A stretch of DNA of 64,000 nucleotides from Catellatospora methionotrophica (GCF_011297335.1 NZ_JAAOTJ010000001.1:1302001-1366000); one strand, 5' to 3'. Counted from the stretch's first letter, positions 33,468-42,304 are shown. Numbers and translations: made by a program. Notes: generated by a model from the letters alone, not told the origin.

Positions 33468-34658
33468 TCAGTCCGGCAGCATCGGCATGACCAGGCCGGT
33501 GTCCGTCCCGAGCAGCGTGCCGCGCTGTAGCGAGGTGGTCCCGAAACGGCGGCGGACCGCGTCGACGGCCGCGTCGAGCGCGTCGCGGGGCAACGCGTCG
33601 AAGGGCAGCTCGGGCTGGATGTCGCCGGTGCGGTCGAGGTTGCCGACCGATACGCCGATCAGGGTCAGGCCGCGCTCGGCGACCAGCGGCGACGCGGCGG
33701 CCAGCAGCGCCCGCGCGGTGTCCAGGACCGCCTGGGTCTGCGACGTCGCCTTGGCCATGGTCGACGACCGGGTCGCCCGGGTGTAGTCGGCGAAGCGCAG
33801 CCGCAGCACCACGGTGCGGCCGGGACGCTGCGCGCTGCGCATCCGGCGGGTGACCCGTTCGACGAGCCCGGCCAGCGCCGCCTCCAGGAACTCGACGGTG
33901 TGCGGGCCACGGCCCAGTGCGCGCTGGGCGCCCATCGACGCGCGGCGGCGGCCGGTGACGACCGGTCGCGGATCACGGTTGTGGGCGAGGGCGTGCAGGT
34001 GGCGGCCCGATCCCTGACCGAGCATCGACACCAGGGCGGCCTCGCCCAGCCGGGCCACCTGCCCGACGGTGCGGATGCCGCGCTGGTGCAGCTTCGCCGA
34101 CGTCACCGCGCCGACGCCCCACAGCACCTCGACCGGCAGCCCGTGCAGGAAGGTCAGCTCCTCGGCGGGCGCGACGGCCAGCAGCCCGTCCGGTTTCGCG
34201 ACCCGGCTGGCGACCTTGGCCAGGAACTTCGTGCGCGCCACCCCGACGGTGATCGGCAGGCCGACGCGTTCGAGCACGTCGCGGCGCAGCCGGGCCGCGA
34301 TCGTCACCGGCGTTCCGGCGATCCGGTGCAGTCCGCCGACGTCGAGGAACGCCTCGTCGATCGACAGCGGTTCGACGATCGGCGTGGTGTCGTCGAAGAC
34401 CTCGAACACCGCCCGGCTGGCCTCGGTGTAGGCCGCCATGCGCGGCGGCACCACGATCGCCTGCGGGCAGCGGTCGCGCGCGGCGCGCACACTCGTCGCG
34501 GTGCGTACGCCGAAGGCTTTGGCCTCGTAGCTGGCGGCCAGCACCACCCCGCCGCCGACGATCACGGGGCGGCCCCGCAGGCGCGGATCGTCTCGCTGCT
34601 CCACCGACGCGTAGAACGAGTCGAGATCCGCGTGCAGGATCGTCGCCGAGCTGGTCAT
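33468..34658 (-). CDS. dinB: DNA polymerase IV (Y-family)
   Basis: The 396-residue translesion polymerase has the catalytic carboxylates Asp11 in HADLDSFYASVE and Asp101-Glu102 in LSIDEAFLDV. The YEAKAFGVRTAT nucleotide-contact block and VGVARTKFLAKVAS follow, then helix-hairpin-helix-like thumb elements and a little-finger domain (residues about 230-345). A beta-clamp-binding QPELPF motif is present at 348-353, which supports a functional DinB1-type enzyme rather than the clamp-motif-lacking paralogue. A LexA-like box lies 11 bp upstream of the ATG, so SOS induction is likely. The role is error-prone bypass of DNA lesions. Confidence 0.96.
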   Translation of the reverse strand: MTSSATILHADLDSFYASVEQRDDPRLRGRPVIVGGGVVLAASYEAKAFGVRTATSVRAARDRCPQAIVVPPRMAAYTEASRAVFEVFDDTTPIVEPLSIDEAFLDVGGLHRIAGTPVTIAARLRRDVLERVGLPITVGVARTKFLAKVASRVAKPDGLLAVAPAEELTFLHGLPVEVLWGVGAVTSAKLHQRGIRTVGQVARLGEAALVSMLGQGSGRHLHALAHNRDPRPVVTGRRRASMGAQRALGRGPHTVEFLEAALAGLVERVTRRMRSAQRPGRTVVLRLRFADYTRATRSSTMAKATSQTQAVLDTARALLAAASPLVAERGLTLIGVSVGNLDRTGDIQPELPFDALPRDALDAAVDAVRRRFGTTSLQRGTLLGTDTGLVMPMLPD

Positions 34659-34668
34659 CCCCGGAGTT

Positions 34669-34684
34669 TAGTACACAGGTTCGA
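34669..34684 (-). promoter_or_regulatory. LexA (SOS) box upstream of dinB
   Basis: On the coding strand the sequence TCGAACCTGTGTACTA has a perfect left half of the actinobacterial TCGAAC-N4-GTTCGA box and four of six matches on the right, directly in the dinB leader. Confidence 0.55.
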
Positions 34685-34693
34685 AGAGCGCGG

Positions 34694-35350
34694 TCAGCCG
34701 CCTGCCGCGTTGTGCCGGGCCACCAGACCGGGAAGCTCGTCGAGCGCCGCGATCCGGAACAGGCTCGCCGCCGCCACCTCCGGCAGGTCGAGAATGTGGC
34801 CCCAGGGCCCGCGCCTGATCAGGCACGTCTTCAGCCCGGCCGCCACGGCCGGGCGCACATCGTTGTCCGGCCGGTCGCCGACGTACAGGATCGAGGAGGC
34901 GTCGCCGCCGCCCACGCGGATGACGTGCTCGAAGAAGGCCGGTGCTGGTTTCGTCGCGCCCCAGCCGTCCGACGTGCCGATCACGTCGACGGGAAGGTCG
35001 AGATCGCGCAGGAGCGTCTCGGCGTAGGCAGGCTGATTGCCCGCCAGCCCCACCAGCAGACCCTGCTCCTTCAACGCGGTCAGGCACGCCCGCGCATCGG
35101 GGTAGAGATCCTTCTCGCCGAACGACTCCGTAGCCCCGGCGACCGCGCGGCGCTCGCGCTCCGTCGCGAGATCGAAGTCGGGCCGAAACGTCCGGAACGT
35201 CTCCTCGAAGTCCAGGCCCCGGGCGATCACCGCGCCCAGGACCGCCGACATCGTGTGCCGCGGCACGCCGAGCCAGTCCGCCCAGGACGCGAACTCGTAG
35301 GACTCGTCGAGAATCGTCCCGCCGACATCGAAGACGACCGCATCGATCAC
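34694..35350 (-). CDS. HAD-superfamily hydrolase
   Basis: The 218-residue protein starts at GTG 35350 (VIDAVVFDVGGT) with GGAGG seven bases upstream. Motif I is VFDVGGTILDE, which keeps the nucleophile Asp but replaces the usual second Asp (DxD) with Gly, a common variant in this actinobacterial group that may alter the general acid. Motif II is the Ser/Thr-like LVGLAGNQP, where Ala/Gly stand in the canonical position, and the lysine of motif III appears in GWGATKPAPAFFE. Motif IV is YVGDRPDNDVRPAVAAGL. It is a phosphatase- or dehalogenase-like fold of unknown substrate, 35 bp upstream of dinB in the same orientation. Confidence 0.82.
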   Translation of the reverse strand: MIDAVVFDVGGTILDESYEFASWADWLGVPRHTMSAVLGAVIARGLDFEETFRTFRPDFDLATERERRAVAGATESFGEKDLYPDARACLTALKEQGLLVGLAGNQPAYAETLLRDLDLPVDVIGTSDGWGATKPAPAFFEHVIRVGGGDASSILYVGDRPDNDVRPAVAAGLKTCLIRRGPWGHILDLPEVAAASLFRIAALDELPGLVARHNAAGG

Positions 35351-35398
35351 TGACTGTCCTCCGTCACGGATAGGTCTCCACGGCCCCGACGGCATGCG

Positions 35399-35953
35399 TC
35401 AGGGGGTGCGGCCGATGAAGGCGAGCAGGCGCGTCTGCGGGTCCGCGTCGTCGGGGACCCCGACCCTCGGACCGTAGTGCCCGCTGGAGCGCAGCGCCGC
35501 GTCCATCGGCAGCATGCCCTCCAGCATCGCGGCGCACCGCTGCGGGTCCAGGCGCTCGTCCTGACCGGTCGCCCGCGCCAGGTCCCAGGTGTGCATGAAG
35601 ACGTCGGAGGTGTAGAACATCGCGACCGCATGGTCCAGCGGCATCTCGCCGATGTTCGGATTGCGGAGGACCTTGCCCGCCGTCGCGGGGTCGTCCAGCA
35701 GCGCCTGCACACCGTCGCTGTGCACCGCCCATGCCGCCACGGGGTCCTCCGCGACCGGCGGCCCCTTCGGCAGTTCCACGCCCGCGCCTGCGTGCAGGAA
35801 ACCCGGGAACCACTCGACCAGGTGCCCCACCACGTCCCGGGCGACCCAGCCCGCGCACGGTGCCGGGCGCTCCCAGTCGCCGGAGGCGACCCCGCGTACG
35901 CGTTCGGTGAACACCCCGGCGATGAGGCGGTGTTCGTCAGCGGGACCGGCCAT
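35399..35953 (-). CDS. TIGR03086 family putative mycothiol-linked metal-binding protein 1
   Basis: The 184-residue protein has the DinB/maleylpyruvate-isomerase-like four-helix fold of TIGR03086. Its conserved helix is CAGWVARDVVGHLVEWFPGFL with the metal His in VGHLVEW, and the second ligand region is MFYTSDVFMHTWDLARATGQ. Such proteins are thought to be divalent-metal, mycothiol-dependent transferases. The ATG at 35953 follows AGGAG; the longer frame upstream has no family features. It is divergent from the serine hydrolase. A second member of the same family lies at 55272-55841. Confidence 0.78.
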   Translation of the reverse strand: MAGPADEHRLIAGVFTERVRGVASGDWERPAPCAGWVARDVVGHLVEWFPGFLHAGAGVELPKGPPVAEDPVAAWAVHSDGVQALLDDPATAGKVLRNPNIGEMPLDHAVAMFYTSDVFMHTWDLARATGQDERLDPQRCAAMLEGMLPMDAALRSSGHYGPRVGVPDDADPQTRLLAFIGRTP

Positions 35954-36121
35954 GACGTCTGCTCCTTCGGCTCGGCCCGGGGCTGGACGATCTCGCATCG
36001 ACGCTCGAACGGCCGGGCCGCCGAACATGCTATCCGCCGGATACGACGCCTTCGATCGCGACGACGGCTGCGGCCCAGAGCGATACACCGGCGAACTCGG
36101 CCTCGTCATAGGGTCTGCGCC

Positions 36122-37225
36122 ATGCGCACCTTCCCGGCCCGGCTGCAGACGGCCCTCGACGCGACCGTCGCCGACGGGGCCCTGGGCGCGCTGGCCGAGG
36201 CCCGCGACGACACCAGCACGTACGCGATGTCCAGTGGCGTGTCCCAGTGGGGCAGCCACCGCCCGGTGGACCCGGCTGGGCACTTCCGGATCGGCAGCGT
36301 CACCAAGACGTTCACGGCCACGGCCGTGCTACAGCTGGTCGGCGACGGTGCCCTCGGCCTCGACGACACCGTCGAGCGCTGGCTGCCCGGGCTGCTCGCC
36401 GACGGCAATTCCATCACCGTCCGCCAGCTGCTGATGCACACGTCAGGCCTGTACAACTACACCGAGGCCTGGGCCTTGAGCGGCGCGCTGGACACCGACG
36501 TGATCCTCTCCCGGCGCGGCCTGCGGGTCCGGCCACAGAACACGGTCGCCCTCGCCGAACGCCACGGCGCCCGCTTCCCGCCCGGAACGGCCGTCGCCTA
36601 CAACAACACCGGCTACATCCTGGCCGGCATGGTCATCGAGCGAGCGGCCGCCATGTCGTACGCCGAGCACGTCGAGCAGCGAATCCTCATCCCACTGCGG
36701 CTGACCCGCACCGTCGTGCGCGACGAGGACCCGCACCTGCCACAGCCGCACGCCCACGGCTACCTGCCCGCCGCCGGTGAACCGGTCGACGTCAGCGTCT
36801 TCGACCGCTCGACGGCCTGGGCCTCCGGCGGCATCGTCTCCACGGCCCGTGACGTCAACGAGTTCTTCGCCGGACTGCTGCGCGGCGAACTGCTCGGCGC
36901 GGCCCAGTTACGCCAGATGCTGACCCCGACGCCGTGGGTAACGCCCGCGACGGACAGCGGCCTCGGTCTCGTGCGGGTCCACCTGCCGGGTGGCCCGGCC
37001 GTCTGGGGCAAGCACGGCGGCTTCTTCGGCTTCGACACCTTCTCTTTCCACGCACCGGACGCGTCGCGGCAGCTCACGGTCTCGATCACGACAGACACCG
37101 GCCGCTCGCCGACCACCGAGCAGATCCTGCGCCACTTCGCGTTCGTATTCGACCAGGGCCCAACCCCGAGGCGGGATAAATCTGGCGACGGCCCGACCGC
37201 CGGACACCACAATCAGCTGTCGTGA
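36122..37225 (+). CDS. Serine beta-lactamase-like hydrolase (class C/DD-peptidase fold) 1
   Basis: The 367-residue protein has no signal peptide and is therefore probably cytoplasmic. The catalytic SxxK tetrad is S59VTK62 in FRIGSVTKTFTATAVLQ, the YxN motif is YNNTG, and the third motif is HGG in WGKHGGFFGFD. These are the marks of the beta-lactamase/transpeptidase-like esterase family, which includes esterases and D-aminopeptidases. The TSGLYNYTEAW block after the tetrad is typical. Its TGA overlaps the GTG of the next gene (GTGA), so the ATP-grasp gene is translationally coupled. The substrate is not predictable. A second, secreted paralogue lies at 42812. Confidence 0.87.
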   Translation: MRTFPARLQTALDATVADGALGALAEARDDTSTYAMSSGVSQWGSHRPVDPAGHFRIGSVTKTFTATAVLQLVGDGALGLDDTVERWLPGLLADGNSITVRQLLMHTSGLYNYTEAWALSGALDTDVILSRRGLRVRPQNTVALAERHGARFPPGTAVAYNNTGYILAGMVIERAAAMSYAEHVEQRILIPLRLTRTVVRDEDPHLPQPHAHGYLPAAGEPVDVSVFDRSTAWASGGIVSTARDVNEFFAGLLRGELLGAAQLRQMLTPTPWVTPATDSGLGLVRVHLPGGPAVWGKHGGFFGFDTFSFHAPDASRQLTVSITTDTGRSPTTEQILRHFAFVFDQGPTPRRDKSGDGPTAGHHNQLS

Positions 37226-38024
37226 CCACCACCGACTTCCTCGTACTGCCCCCGCGCCCTGACAGCACCGCGCGACTGCTGGCCGTGTCGGCACAGCGGC
37301 AGGGCCTGGCCGTCGAGCAGCTCACCGGGCCGGTGGTACCGGACCGGCTGCGGCGCATGGCAAGCGCGCACCTCTACGGCGGGCCGTTGTTCGCCGGAGC
37401 GGTCGCCGACGACCTCGGCTTGGCGCTGCTCGAACCGGACGACGACTGGCTGGTCCGGCTGCCGTACGCGGTCACCCGCCGCGACATCGCGCTCACCACT
37501 CTCGGCGAGGCGCGCTGGTCCCGTACGCCGATGTTCGTCAAGCCGCCCCGGGACAAGAACCTGCCGGCCGCCGTATACGCCGACGGGTCCCGCCTGCCCG
37601 GCGTGGACACCCTGCCCGCCGACACTGCGGTGCTGGTCAGCGACATCGTGACGTTCCTGGTGGAGTACCGGTTGTTCGTTCTGGACGGCATCGTGCACGA
37701 CGGCAGCCGTTATGCCTCCCACGGCCGTCTCGACCCTATGCCGCTCGACACCTGCCCGCACCGTGCCGCCGTGCTCGCCTTCGCGGCCGAGCTGCTCGAC
37801 GCCTGCGCGGAAAGCCTGCCCAGCGCCGTCGTCGTCGACGTGGGCTCGTCAGCGACCCCGACCGGGCCGAGGAGCACTGGGCCGTGGTGGAGGCGAACAT
37901 GGCCTGGTTCAGCAGCAGCTACGCCGCCGACCCCGACCGCGTCCTCGACGTCGTCCGCCGCGCGGCAGGGCCACGCGACCGCCTCACTCCCCGCGACCAG
38001 GCGTTCATCCGGCCCGCCCGCTGA
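37222..38024 (+). pseudogene. ATP-grasp (R2K/DUF4343-like) gene with a one-base deletion
   Basis: The frame opens at GTG 37222 and reads as an ATP-grasp-like protein (FLVLPPRPDSTARLL, WSRTPMFVKPPRDKNLPAAVYADG, DIVTFLVEYRLFVLDGIVHDGSRYASHG, LPSAVVVDVG). At about 37843-37847 the good reading moves to another frame. DVG is then continued by LVSDPDRAEEHWAVVEANMA and a segment ending FIRPAR before a stop at 38022-38024. Left unshifted, the frame becomes Ser/Pro/Arg shadow sequence and overruns the next gene by more than 300 bp. One missing C in GGCCTC (now GGCTC) explains this. The restored protein would have 267 residues. Whether this is a true pseudogene or a sequencing error cannot be told; no programmed-slip heptamer is present. 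Confidence 0.75.
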
Positions 38025-38056
38025 CCCGGATAACCAATACCGCGTAGGGTCGCCCG

Positions 38057-38719
38057 GTGAACGCGTACGACATCGCAGCGCAGCTGCCGCCCATCGAGCA
38101 GTTGCGCGCTCGCGGCAAGGCCCTCGCCGTGCTGGAACGTATCATCGACAGCTCGGGGGCGTACTACACCTACACACGCGCGTGGGGCGAGGACGAAGCC
38201 GTACTGATGAGCAACGGCAGTGGCGACGACTGGGCTGTCGTCTTCACCGCCGACGGCGCGTTCATCTGGGTGTTCGACCACGAGTCGCCCATGTCGCCTT
38301 ACCGCGATCCGGATCACGGGCTGTGGCCGGGGCTGCTCGACGGCCTGCCCCCGGTGTTCACCCCGCAGCTCAACGAGCCCGCGTTCAGCGATGATGCGGG
38401 CCAGTTCGCCGCCACCGCCGTGCTGTGGCGGCTGGCCGGCGACGACCGCTGGCGAGCCGCCGAGGGCATCGAGTTCCCGCCCGACGACAGCACGGACGGT
38501 GCCGGCATGCTCCGCATCCTGTCCGACGACATCGTCGACCGGTACACCGAGTTCGCCTCGGACTACTACGAGATCGACGTCGACCGGGCAGTCGTGGAGC
38601 ATGTCGTCGCGCACCGGCCGCTCACCGATGCGGTCGTACAGGCGCTGAACCCGGAGGCAACCCTTGCCGCCCTGTACGACGACGTCGCCGCCATCGGTTA
38701 TCCGATGACGGCGACGTGA
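38057..38719 (+). CDS. Conserved hypothetical protein
   Basis: I cannot name this 220-residue acidic, soluble protein. It starts at GTG 38057 (NAYDIAAQLPPIEQLRARGKAL). The middle is beta-rich with aromatic residues (YYTYTRAWGEDEAVLM, DDWAVVFTADGAFIWVFDHESPMSPY) and the carboxy-terminal half is helical. The SPY-RDP and LWPGLLDGLPPVF segments suggest a domain seen in contact-dependent or antitoxin-type cytoplasmic proteins, but this is only an impression. It follows the broken ATP-grasp gene by 32 bp in the same direction and is convergent with the CWB2-like lipoprotein (8-bp gap). Confidence 0.6.
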   Translation: MNAYDIAAQLPPIEQLRARGKALAVLERIIDSSGAYYTYTRAWGEDEAVLMSNGSGDDWAVVFTADGAFIWVFDHESPMSPYRDPDHGLWPGLLDGLPPVFTPQLNEPAFSDDAGQFAATAVLWRLAGDDRWRAAEGIEFPPDDSTDGAGMLRILSDDIVDRYTEFASDYYEIDVDRAVVEHVVAHRPLTDAVVQALNPEATLAALYDDVAAIGYPMTAT

Positions 38720-38726
38720 TGTCGTC

Positions 38727-40211
38727 CTACTGGTACGAGATGAAGACCGGTGAGGGCTCGATCGCGATGGTCTCCTTCGGGGAGAACGTCGGCTTGTCCT
38801 CGTCGTAGAAGTTCTTCCAGCCCCACCACACCTGGTTCGGCGCCTCGGCGCGTACGTTGTCCCAGGTCGCCATCTTCTCGCTGGCCGAGCCGAACCCGTC
38901 GGCGTGGATCACCACAGCCAGCTCGTCCAGGTTGGTGTCGATGCCCGTGCGGCCGGAGATCATGTCGGTGCGGAACTGGTGCAGCATCAGGATCTTCTGC
39001 GGCAGGTGGCGGCTGCGGGTCAGCTCGGCGAGCCAGGTGGCCGTCTTGTTGATCTCGTTCGCGCCGACGGAGCCGATCTGCACCATGTGCTGCTGGTGGG
39101 GCGCGAGCCGCCACTCGGGGTCGAGCGCGAGCCCGACGTGCGGCTGCACGAGCAGTTCCTCGTAGCGCTTGGCCTGGGTGAGGAAGTCGGTGCGGCCGGG
39201 CTGCAGGTCGAGCAGCACGTAGATCCCGGCGGCGGCGGCCGCCTCGACCCAGGGGCGCAGGTGGTCGACGGTCGACTCGTTGGAGTAGTCGCCGTCGGGG
39301 CCGGCGTCGCTGGAAGCCACCGTGGTGATGATCTCGAAGGCGGGTACCACCAGGCCCTTGTCGATGTCGGCGTACTGGGCGGCGACCTTGCGGGCGCGCT
39401 TGACCGCGGCGTCGACGCCCTGCTCGCCGAGCGAGCCGAGGCCGGAGTCGCCGGGGTGGCCGTACAGGGCGACCATGCGGCGGTCGGGGAACACGACCTG
39501 GCGGCCGCCGGGCAGCAGGGTTCCGGTCGCGGCGGTCTCGATCCGGTTGCGCAGCCGCGCCGCGTCGCCGAACGCGCTGCCCAGTGCCATGACGTGGGCG
39601 GCCGGGCGGCCGGTGAGCGCCTTGATCACGGCGTCGTCGGCGCGCGGGTCGGGGTCCTTGAGCACGAGCACCTGGGCGCGGCTCGCCTTCGCGGTGGCGG
39701 TGGCCGCGGCGGCGTCCGGCCCGTCGAGGGTCAGCACGACGAGCTGGTCGAGCGGGGCAACGGAGCCGAGCTTGGGCAGTCCGCCGTCGAACGGCTTCAC
39801 GGCCTGGCCCTCGGTGGCGTGGTCCTTGGCCCAGGCGGCCGCCGCGGCTCCGACCGGGATCAGGGTCTCGGGTGCGAGGCGGCCCAGCTCGTCGCGGACC
39901 GCCGCGGCGGTGCCGTCGGCCGCCGCCGTGAGCAGCACCGGTACGCCGAGTTGTTCGGCGGCGGAACCGGCCTGGGCCAGGCTCGGCGCGTCCTGCTCAC
40001 CGACGAGCACGACAGCCGGGGCGTGGCTGAACAGCGAGCGGCTGGCCTGGACCGCGAGTTCCGCGCCGGTCGCGCCGGTCACGACGGTGGTCAGCTCGGT
40101 CGGCATGACGGTGCGGGAGGCCGCCCGCGAGTCTGCGTTGAAGGCCGCGGTGCAACCGCCGGCCAGCAGGACGCCGGTGAGCAGGATGGGACGAAGCCGG
40201 GATACGTGCAT
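38727..40211 (-). CDS. CWB2-like exported lipoprotein
   Basis: The 494-residue protein has a lipobox LLAGGC (Cys about 17) after a signal peptide starting MHVSRLRPILLTGVL. Residues about 35-240 resemble cell-wall-binding repeat 2 modules: alternating Rossmann-like units such as AVVLVGEQDAPSLAQAGSAAEQLGVPVLLTAA and AAVRDELGRLAPETLIPVG. The carboxy-terminal half (about 280-494) reads as a distinct alpha/beta domain (YADIDKGLVVPAFEIITTVA, YVLLDLQPGRTDFLTQAKRY, PHVGLALDPEWRL). It has an acidic barrel-like look, possibly a glycosidase-like TIM barrel, but I see no diagnostic catalytic motif. Probable role: surface-attached cell-wall protein. Confidence 0.6.
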   Translation of the reverse strand: MHVSRLRPILLTGVLLAGGCTAAFNADSRAASRTVMPTELTTVVTGATGAELAVQASRSLFSHAPAVVLVGEQDAPSLAQAGSAAEQLGVPVLLTAAADGTAAAVRDELGRLAPETLIPVGAAAAAWAKDHATEGQAVKPFDGGLPKLGSVAPLDQLVVLTLDGPDAAAATATAKASRAQVLVLKDPDPRADDAVIKALTGRPAAHVMALGSAFGDAARLRNRIETAATGTLLPGGRQVVFPDRRMVALYGHPGDSGLGSLGEQGVDAAVKRARKVAAQYADIDKGLVVPAFEIITTVASSDAGPDGDYSNESTVDHLRPWVEAAAAAGIYVLLDLQPGRTDFLTQAKRYEELLVQPHVGLALDPEWRLAPHQQHMVQIGSVGANEINKTATWLAELTRSRHLPQKILMLHQFRTDMISGRTGIDTNLDELAVVIHADGFGSASEKMATWDNVRAEAPNQVWWGWKNFYDEDKPTFSPKETIAIEPSPVFISYQ

Positions 40212-40343
40212 GGTGCGCCTCACAGAGAACAGCAACCGCCAAAGTGGGACATTATGCCCAAACGGTAACCGCCTGATCACTCTCTGTCCGGCTGATACGC
40301 CATTTCGCCGCGAACCAGTCGACCGCCACGATGCGCGGTACAG

Positions 40344-41102
40344 CTAGCGGGCGTCGTCGATCGTGGGTGACGGGTGGACCACCGCTGTCAGCGTGTCCCC
40401 CGAGCCGTCGAGGCACATCACCCGACGCAGTTCGACGCCGACGGTATCGGCGACCGTCGCGTCGACCACCCACGACGCCGCGTCGGCACCCGAGATCCAG
40501 CGCACCCGCGCGCCGCGCAACCGCTCGCCGCGCGCCGTCATCGCACGCCACCAGGTCTGGAACGCGGGCGTACGCCACACCAGCAGCGGCACGTCCCGCG
40601 TGCCAGCCTCCCGCCACGACCCGGTCCCCACGAGCCCGAGCGTGGCCGAGACCGTCTCCGGCAGCGTGTCCGCGACCGGAGCCTGGTGCAGGTCGGCGAA
40701 GTGGCGCAGGTAGTGGACGCTGTGCGCGTGCGGTGGCATGCCGAGCACCACCCGGCCGCTGCCCTCGTACCTGCCGAACTCGACGTTGGTGGTCAGGCCG
40801 GGGGTGCCGGGCATCTCCCGGGGCACCCAGAACAGGATCGTGTCGACGACCGACATCCACCGGTCCTCCCACACCTGGTGCACGTATCCCTCAGGCGGGT
40901 GACGCCGGTCGCGCGGCTCCGGCACGAACACGGCGAGCAGCCCGGGGGCGGACCAGCGTTCCTCGATCAGCCGGAGCGCGCCGGGCCGCCATGACGGCAG
41001 GTCGGGATCGCGAGGCATCGGACCCGCCACGAACACCGACGCGTGCCAGCCGCCGGGCGGCTCCTCCCCGGCGTGCACGACGGCGATCCGTGCGGGGGTC
41101 AC
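40344..41102 (-). CDS. Nucleoside 2-deoxyribosyltransferase-like protein with carboxy-terminal extension
   Basis: The 252-residue protein starts at GTG 41102, which overlaps the stop of the upstream XRE-TPR gene by four bases (GTGA). Residues 20-130 match the Nuc_deoxyri_tr2 fold: SVFVAGPMPRD (nucleotide loop), HQVWEDRWMSVVDTILFWVPR, and MPGLTTNVEFG with Glu108 as candidate nucleophile. The carboxy-terminal half (LLVWRTPAFQTWWRAMTARGERL, ARVRWISGADAASWV) looks like the Nudix-type tail found in larger relatives, but no intact Nudix box is visible. It could cleave or transfer a nucleoside or nucleotide base. The coupling to the regulator implies a linked function. Confidence 0.72.
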   Translation of the reverse strand: MTPARIAVVHAGEEPPGGWHASVFVAGPMPRDPDLPSWRPGALRLIEERWSAPGLLAVFVPEPRDRRHPPEGYVHQVWEDRWMSVVDTILFWVPREMPGTPGLTTNVEFGRYEGSGRVVLGMPPHAHSVHYLRHFADLHQAPVADTLPETVSATLGLVGTGSWREAGTRDVPLLVWRTPAFQTWWRAMTARGERLRGARVRWISGADAASWVVDATVADTVGVELRRVMCLDGSGDTLTAVVHPSPTIDDAR

Positions 41103-42304
41103 AGCGCGACGCCGACCCGCTCGCAGAGTCCCCGCAGCTCCACCCAGCCGGTGCCACGGCGCGCGCGTTCCAGCATCCCCCGGGCGGTCTCCTGCACGAT
41201 CGGCGACATCCGAACCCGCTGCGGAGCGAGGCGTTCGGCGAGCAGGAACTGGCGGATCGCGGCCTGGTCCTGGCCGATGTTGGCCAGCGCCCGCGCGACG
41301 TCGATGTGGAAACCCGCCTGCCGTGACACGACGGGCACGTCGTTCGGGTTCACGTGGCGCGCGATCTCGACGGCCCGCCCCGGGTGAGCGCCGTCGGCGT
41401 CCATGTTGACCTGCCAGAACCTGATGTTGGTGGGGCCGAAGTTGAGGCCCAGCGCGGCGCTCTGCCCGGTCAGCTCGGCCAGCCGCTCGGCCTCGGCGAC
41501 GGCGCTCGCGGCCCCGCCGACGTCGCCCTGGGCGTAGCGGGTGAACGCGGCCACCATCAGCAGCTGGCCGAGCATCTCGCGCCCGTCCGGCAGGCCGGGG
41601 GCCTGTTCCAGGTCGGCGACAGCCCGGTCGGCGATGCGCTGGGCACGGGGGTACAGGCCGCAGCCTGCCGCGGCGTGCGCCTGGGTCCACGCGGACAGGC
41701 CCATGACGACGGGGTCGCCGAGGGCGGTCGCGGCCTGGCGGCTCCGGTCGGCGATCATGACGGCGCTCGCCGGGTCGCCGAGGTAGCGGACCACGAACGA
41801 CGCCGTCTCCTGTGCCAGGACCAGGCCGCGCAGCGCCCGGGGCCGGTCCTGCCCGAACGACGTGGCGTGCAGGCCTTTCAGCAGCTCCGGGAGCACCGTC
41901 GAGGCGCCGGTGTAGTCACACTTGAAGCGGAGGCTCTGCGCGAGGTCGAGGCGCTGGAGGAGCAGGTCCATGGGCACGGGTGCGGCCAGCGGCGGATCTT
42001 CGAGGTCGGCCTCGATGACGGCCTGCATCGTCTGGGCTACAGCGGTGCGGGTGTGCGCGTAGTCGCCCGCCACCAGTCCGGCGGCACCGGTCAGGTCCGC
42101 CAGCGATACCTTGAGCGCCTGCGCGATGTCGGCGAGCTGGAAGCGGTTGTCGGCGCTGCGCTGACCCTTCTCGATACGCCCCCATTGGGTGTGGGATATC
42201 CCGGCCAGCGCGGCGGCGTGCCGCACGGAGTAGCCGCGGATCTCCCGCAATCGCTTGATCTTGTCCCCGATCGGTTCGGGTGACGGGCGTTCGGGTGACT
42301 TCAT
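41099..42304 (-). CDS. XRE-type HTH regulator with TPR-like carboxy-terminal domain
   Basis: The 401-residue protein has a helix-turn-helix at residues about 13-66 (IGDKIKRLREIRGYSVRHAAALAG, then SHTQWGRIEKGQRS). Seven or eight helical repeats follow (ALRGLVLAQETASFVVRYLGDPASAVMIADRSRQAATAL, GCGLYPRAQRIADRAVADLEQ), the tetratricopeptide-like layout of actinobacterial XRE-TPR regulators. These often bind a peptide or small ligand through the TPR part. The ATG 42304 is preferred over the GTG directly upstream. It is coupled by GTGA overlap to the deoxyribosyltransferase-like gene. A small Cys-rich membrane protein is divergent. Confidence 0.83.
   Translation of the reverse strand: MKSPERPSPEPIGDKIKRLREIRGYSVRHAAALAGISHTQWGRIEKGQRSADNRFQLADIAQALKVSLADLTGAAGLVAGDYAHTRTAVAQTMQAVIEADLEDPPLAAPVPMDLLLQRLDLAQSLRFKCDYTGASTVLPELLKGLHATSFGQDRPRALRGLVLAQETASFVVRYLGDPASAVMIADRSRQAATALGDPVVMGLSAWTQAHAAAGCGLYPRAQRIADRAVADLEQAPGLPDGREMLGQLLMVAAFTRYAQGDVGGAASAVAEAERLAELTGQSAALGLNFGPTNIRFWQVNMDADGAHPGRAVEIARHVNPNDVPVVSRQAGFHIDVARALANIGQDQAAIRQFLLAERLAPQRVRMSPIVQETARGMLERARRGTGWVELRGLCERVGVAL

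Noticed and set aside
37222-38394. A single 390-residue protein continuing to 38394
   Set aside because: After about 37845 the frame turns into shadow sequence and overlaps the next well-formed gene by more than 300 bp; a one-base deletion explains this better.
40344-41690. A 448-residue deoxyribosyltransferase-like protein starting at 41690
   Set aside because: The first 196 residues are the shadow of the XRE-TPR gene; the GTG at 41102 overlaps its stop by four bases.
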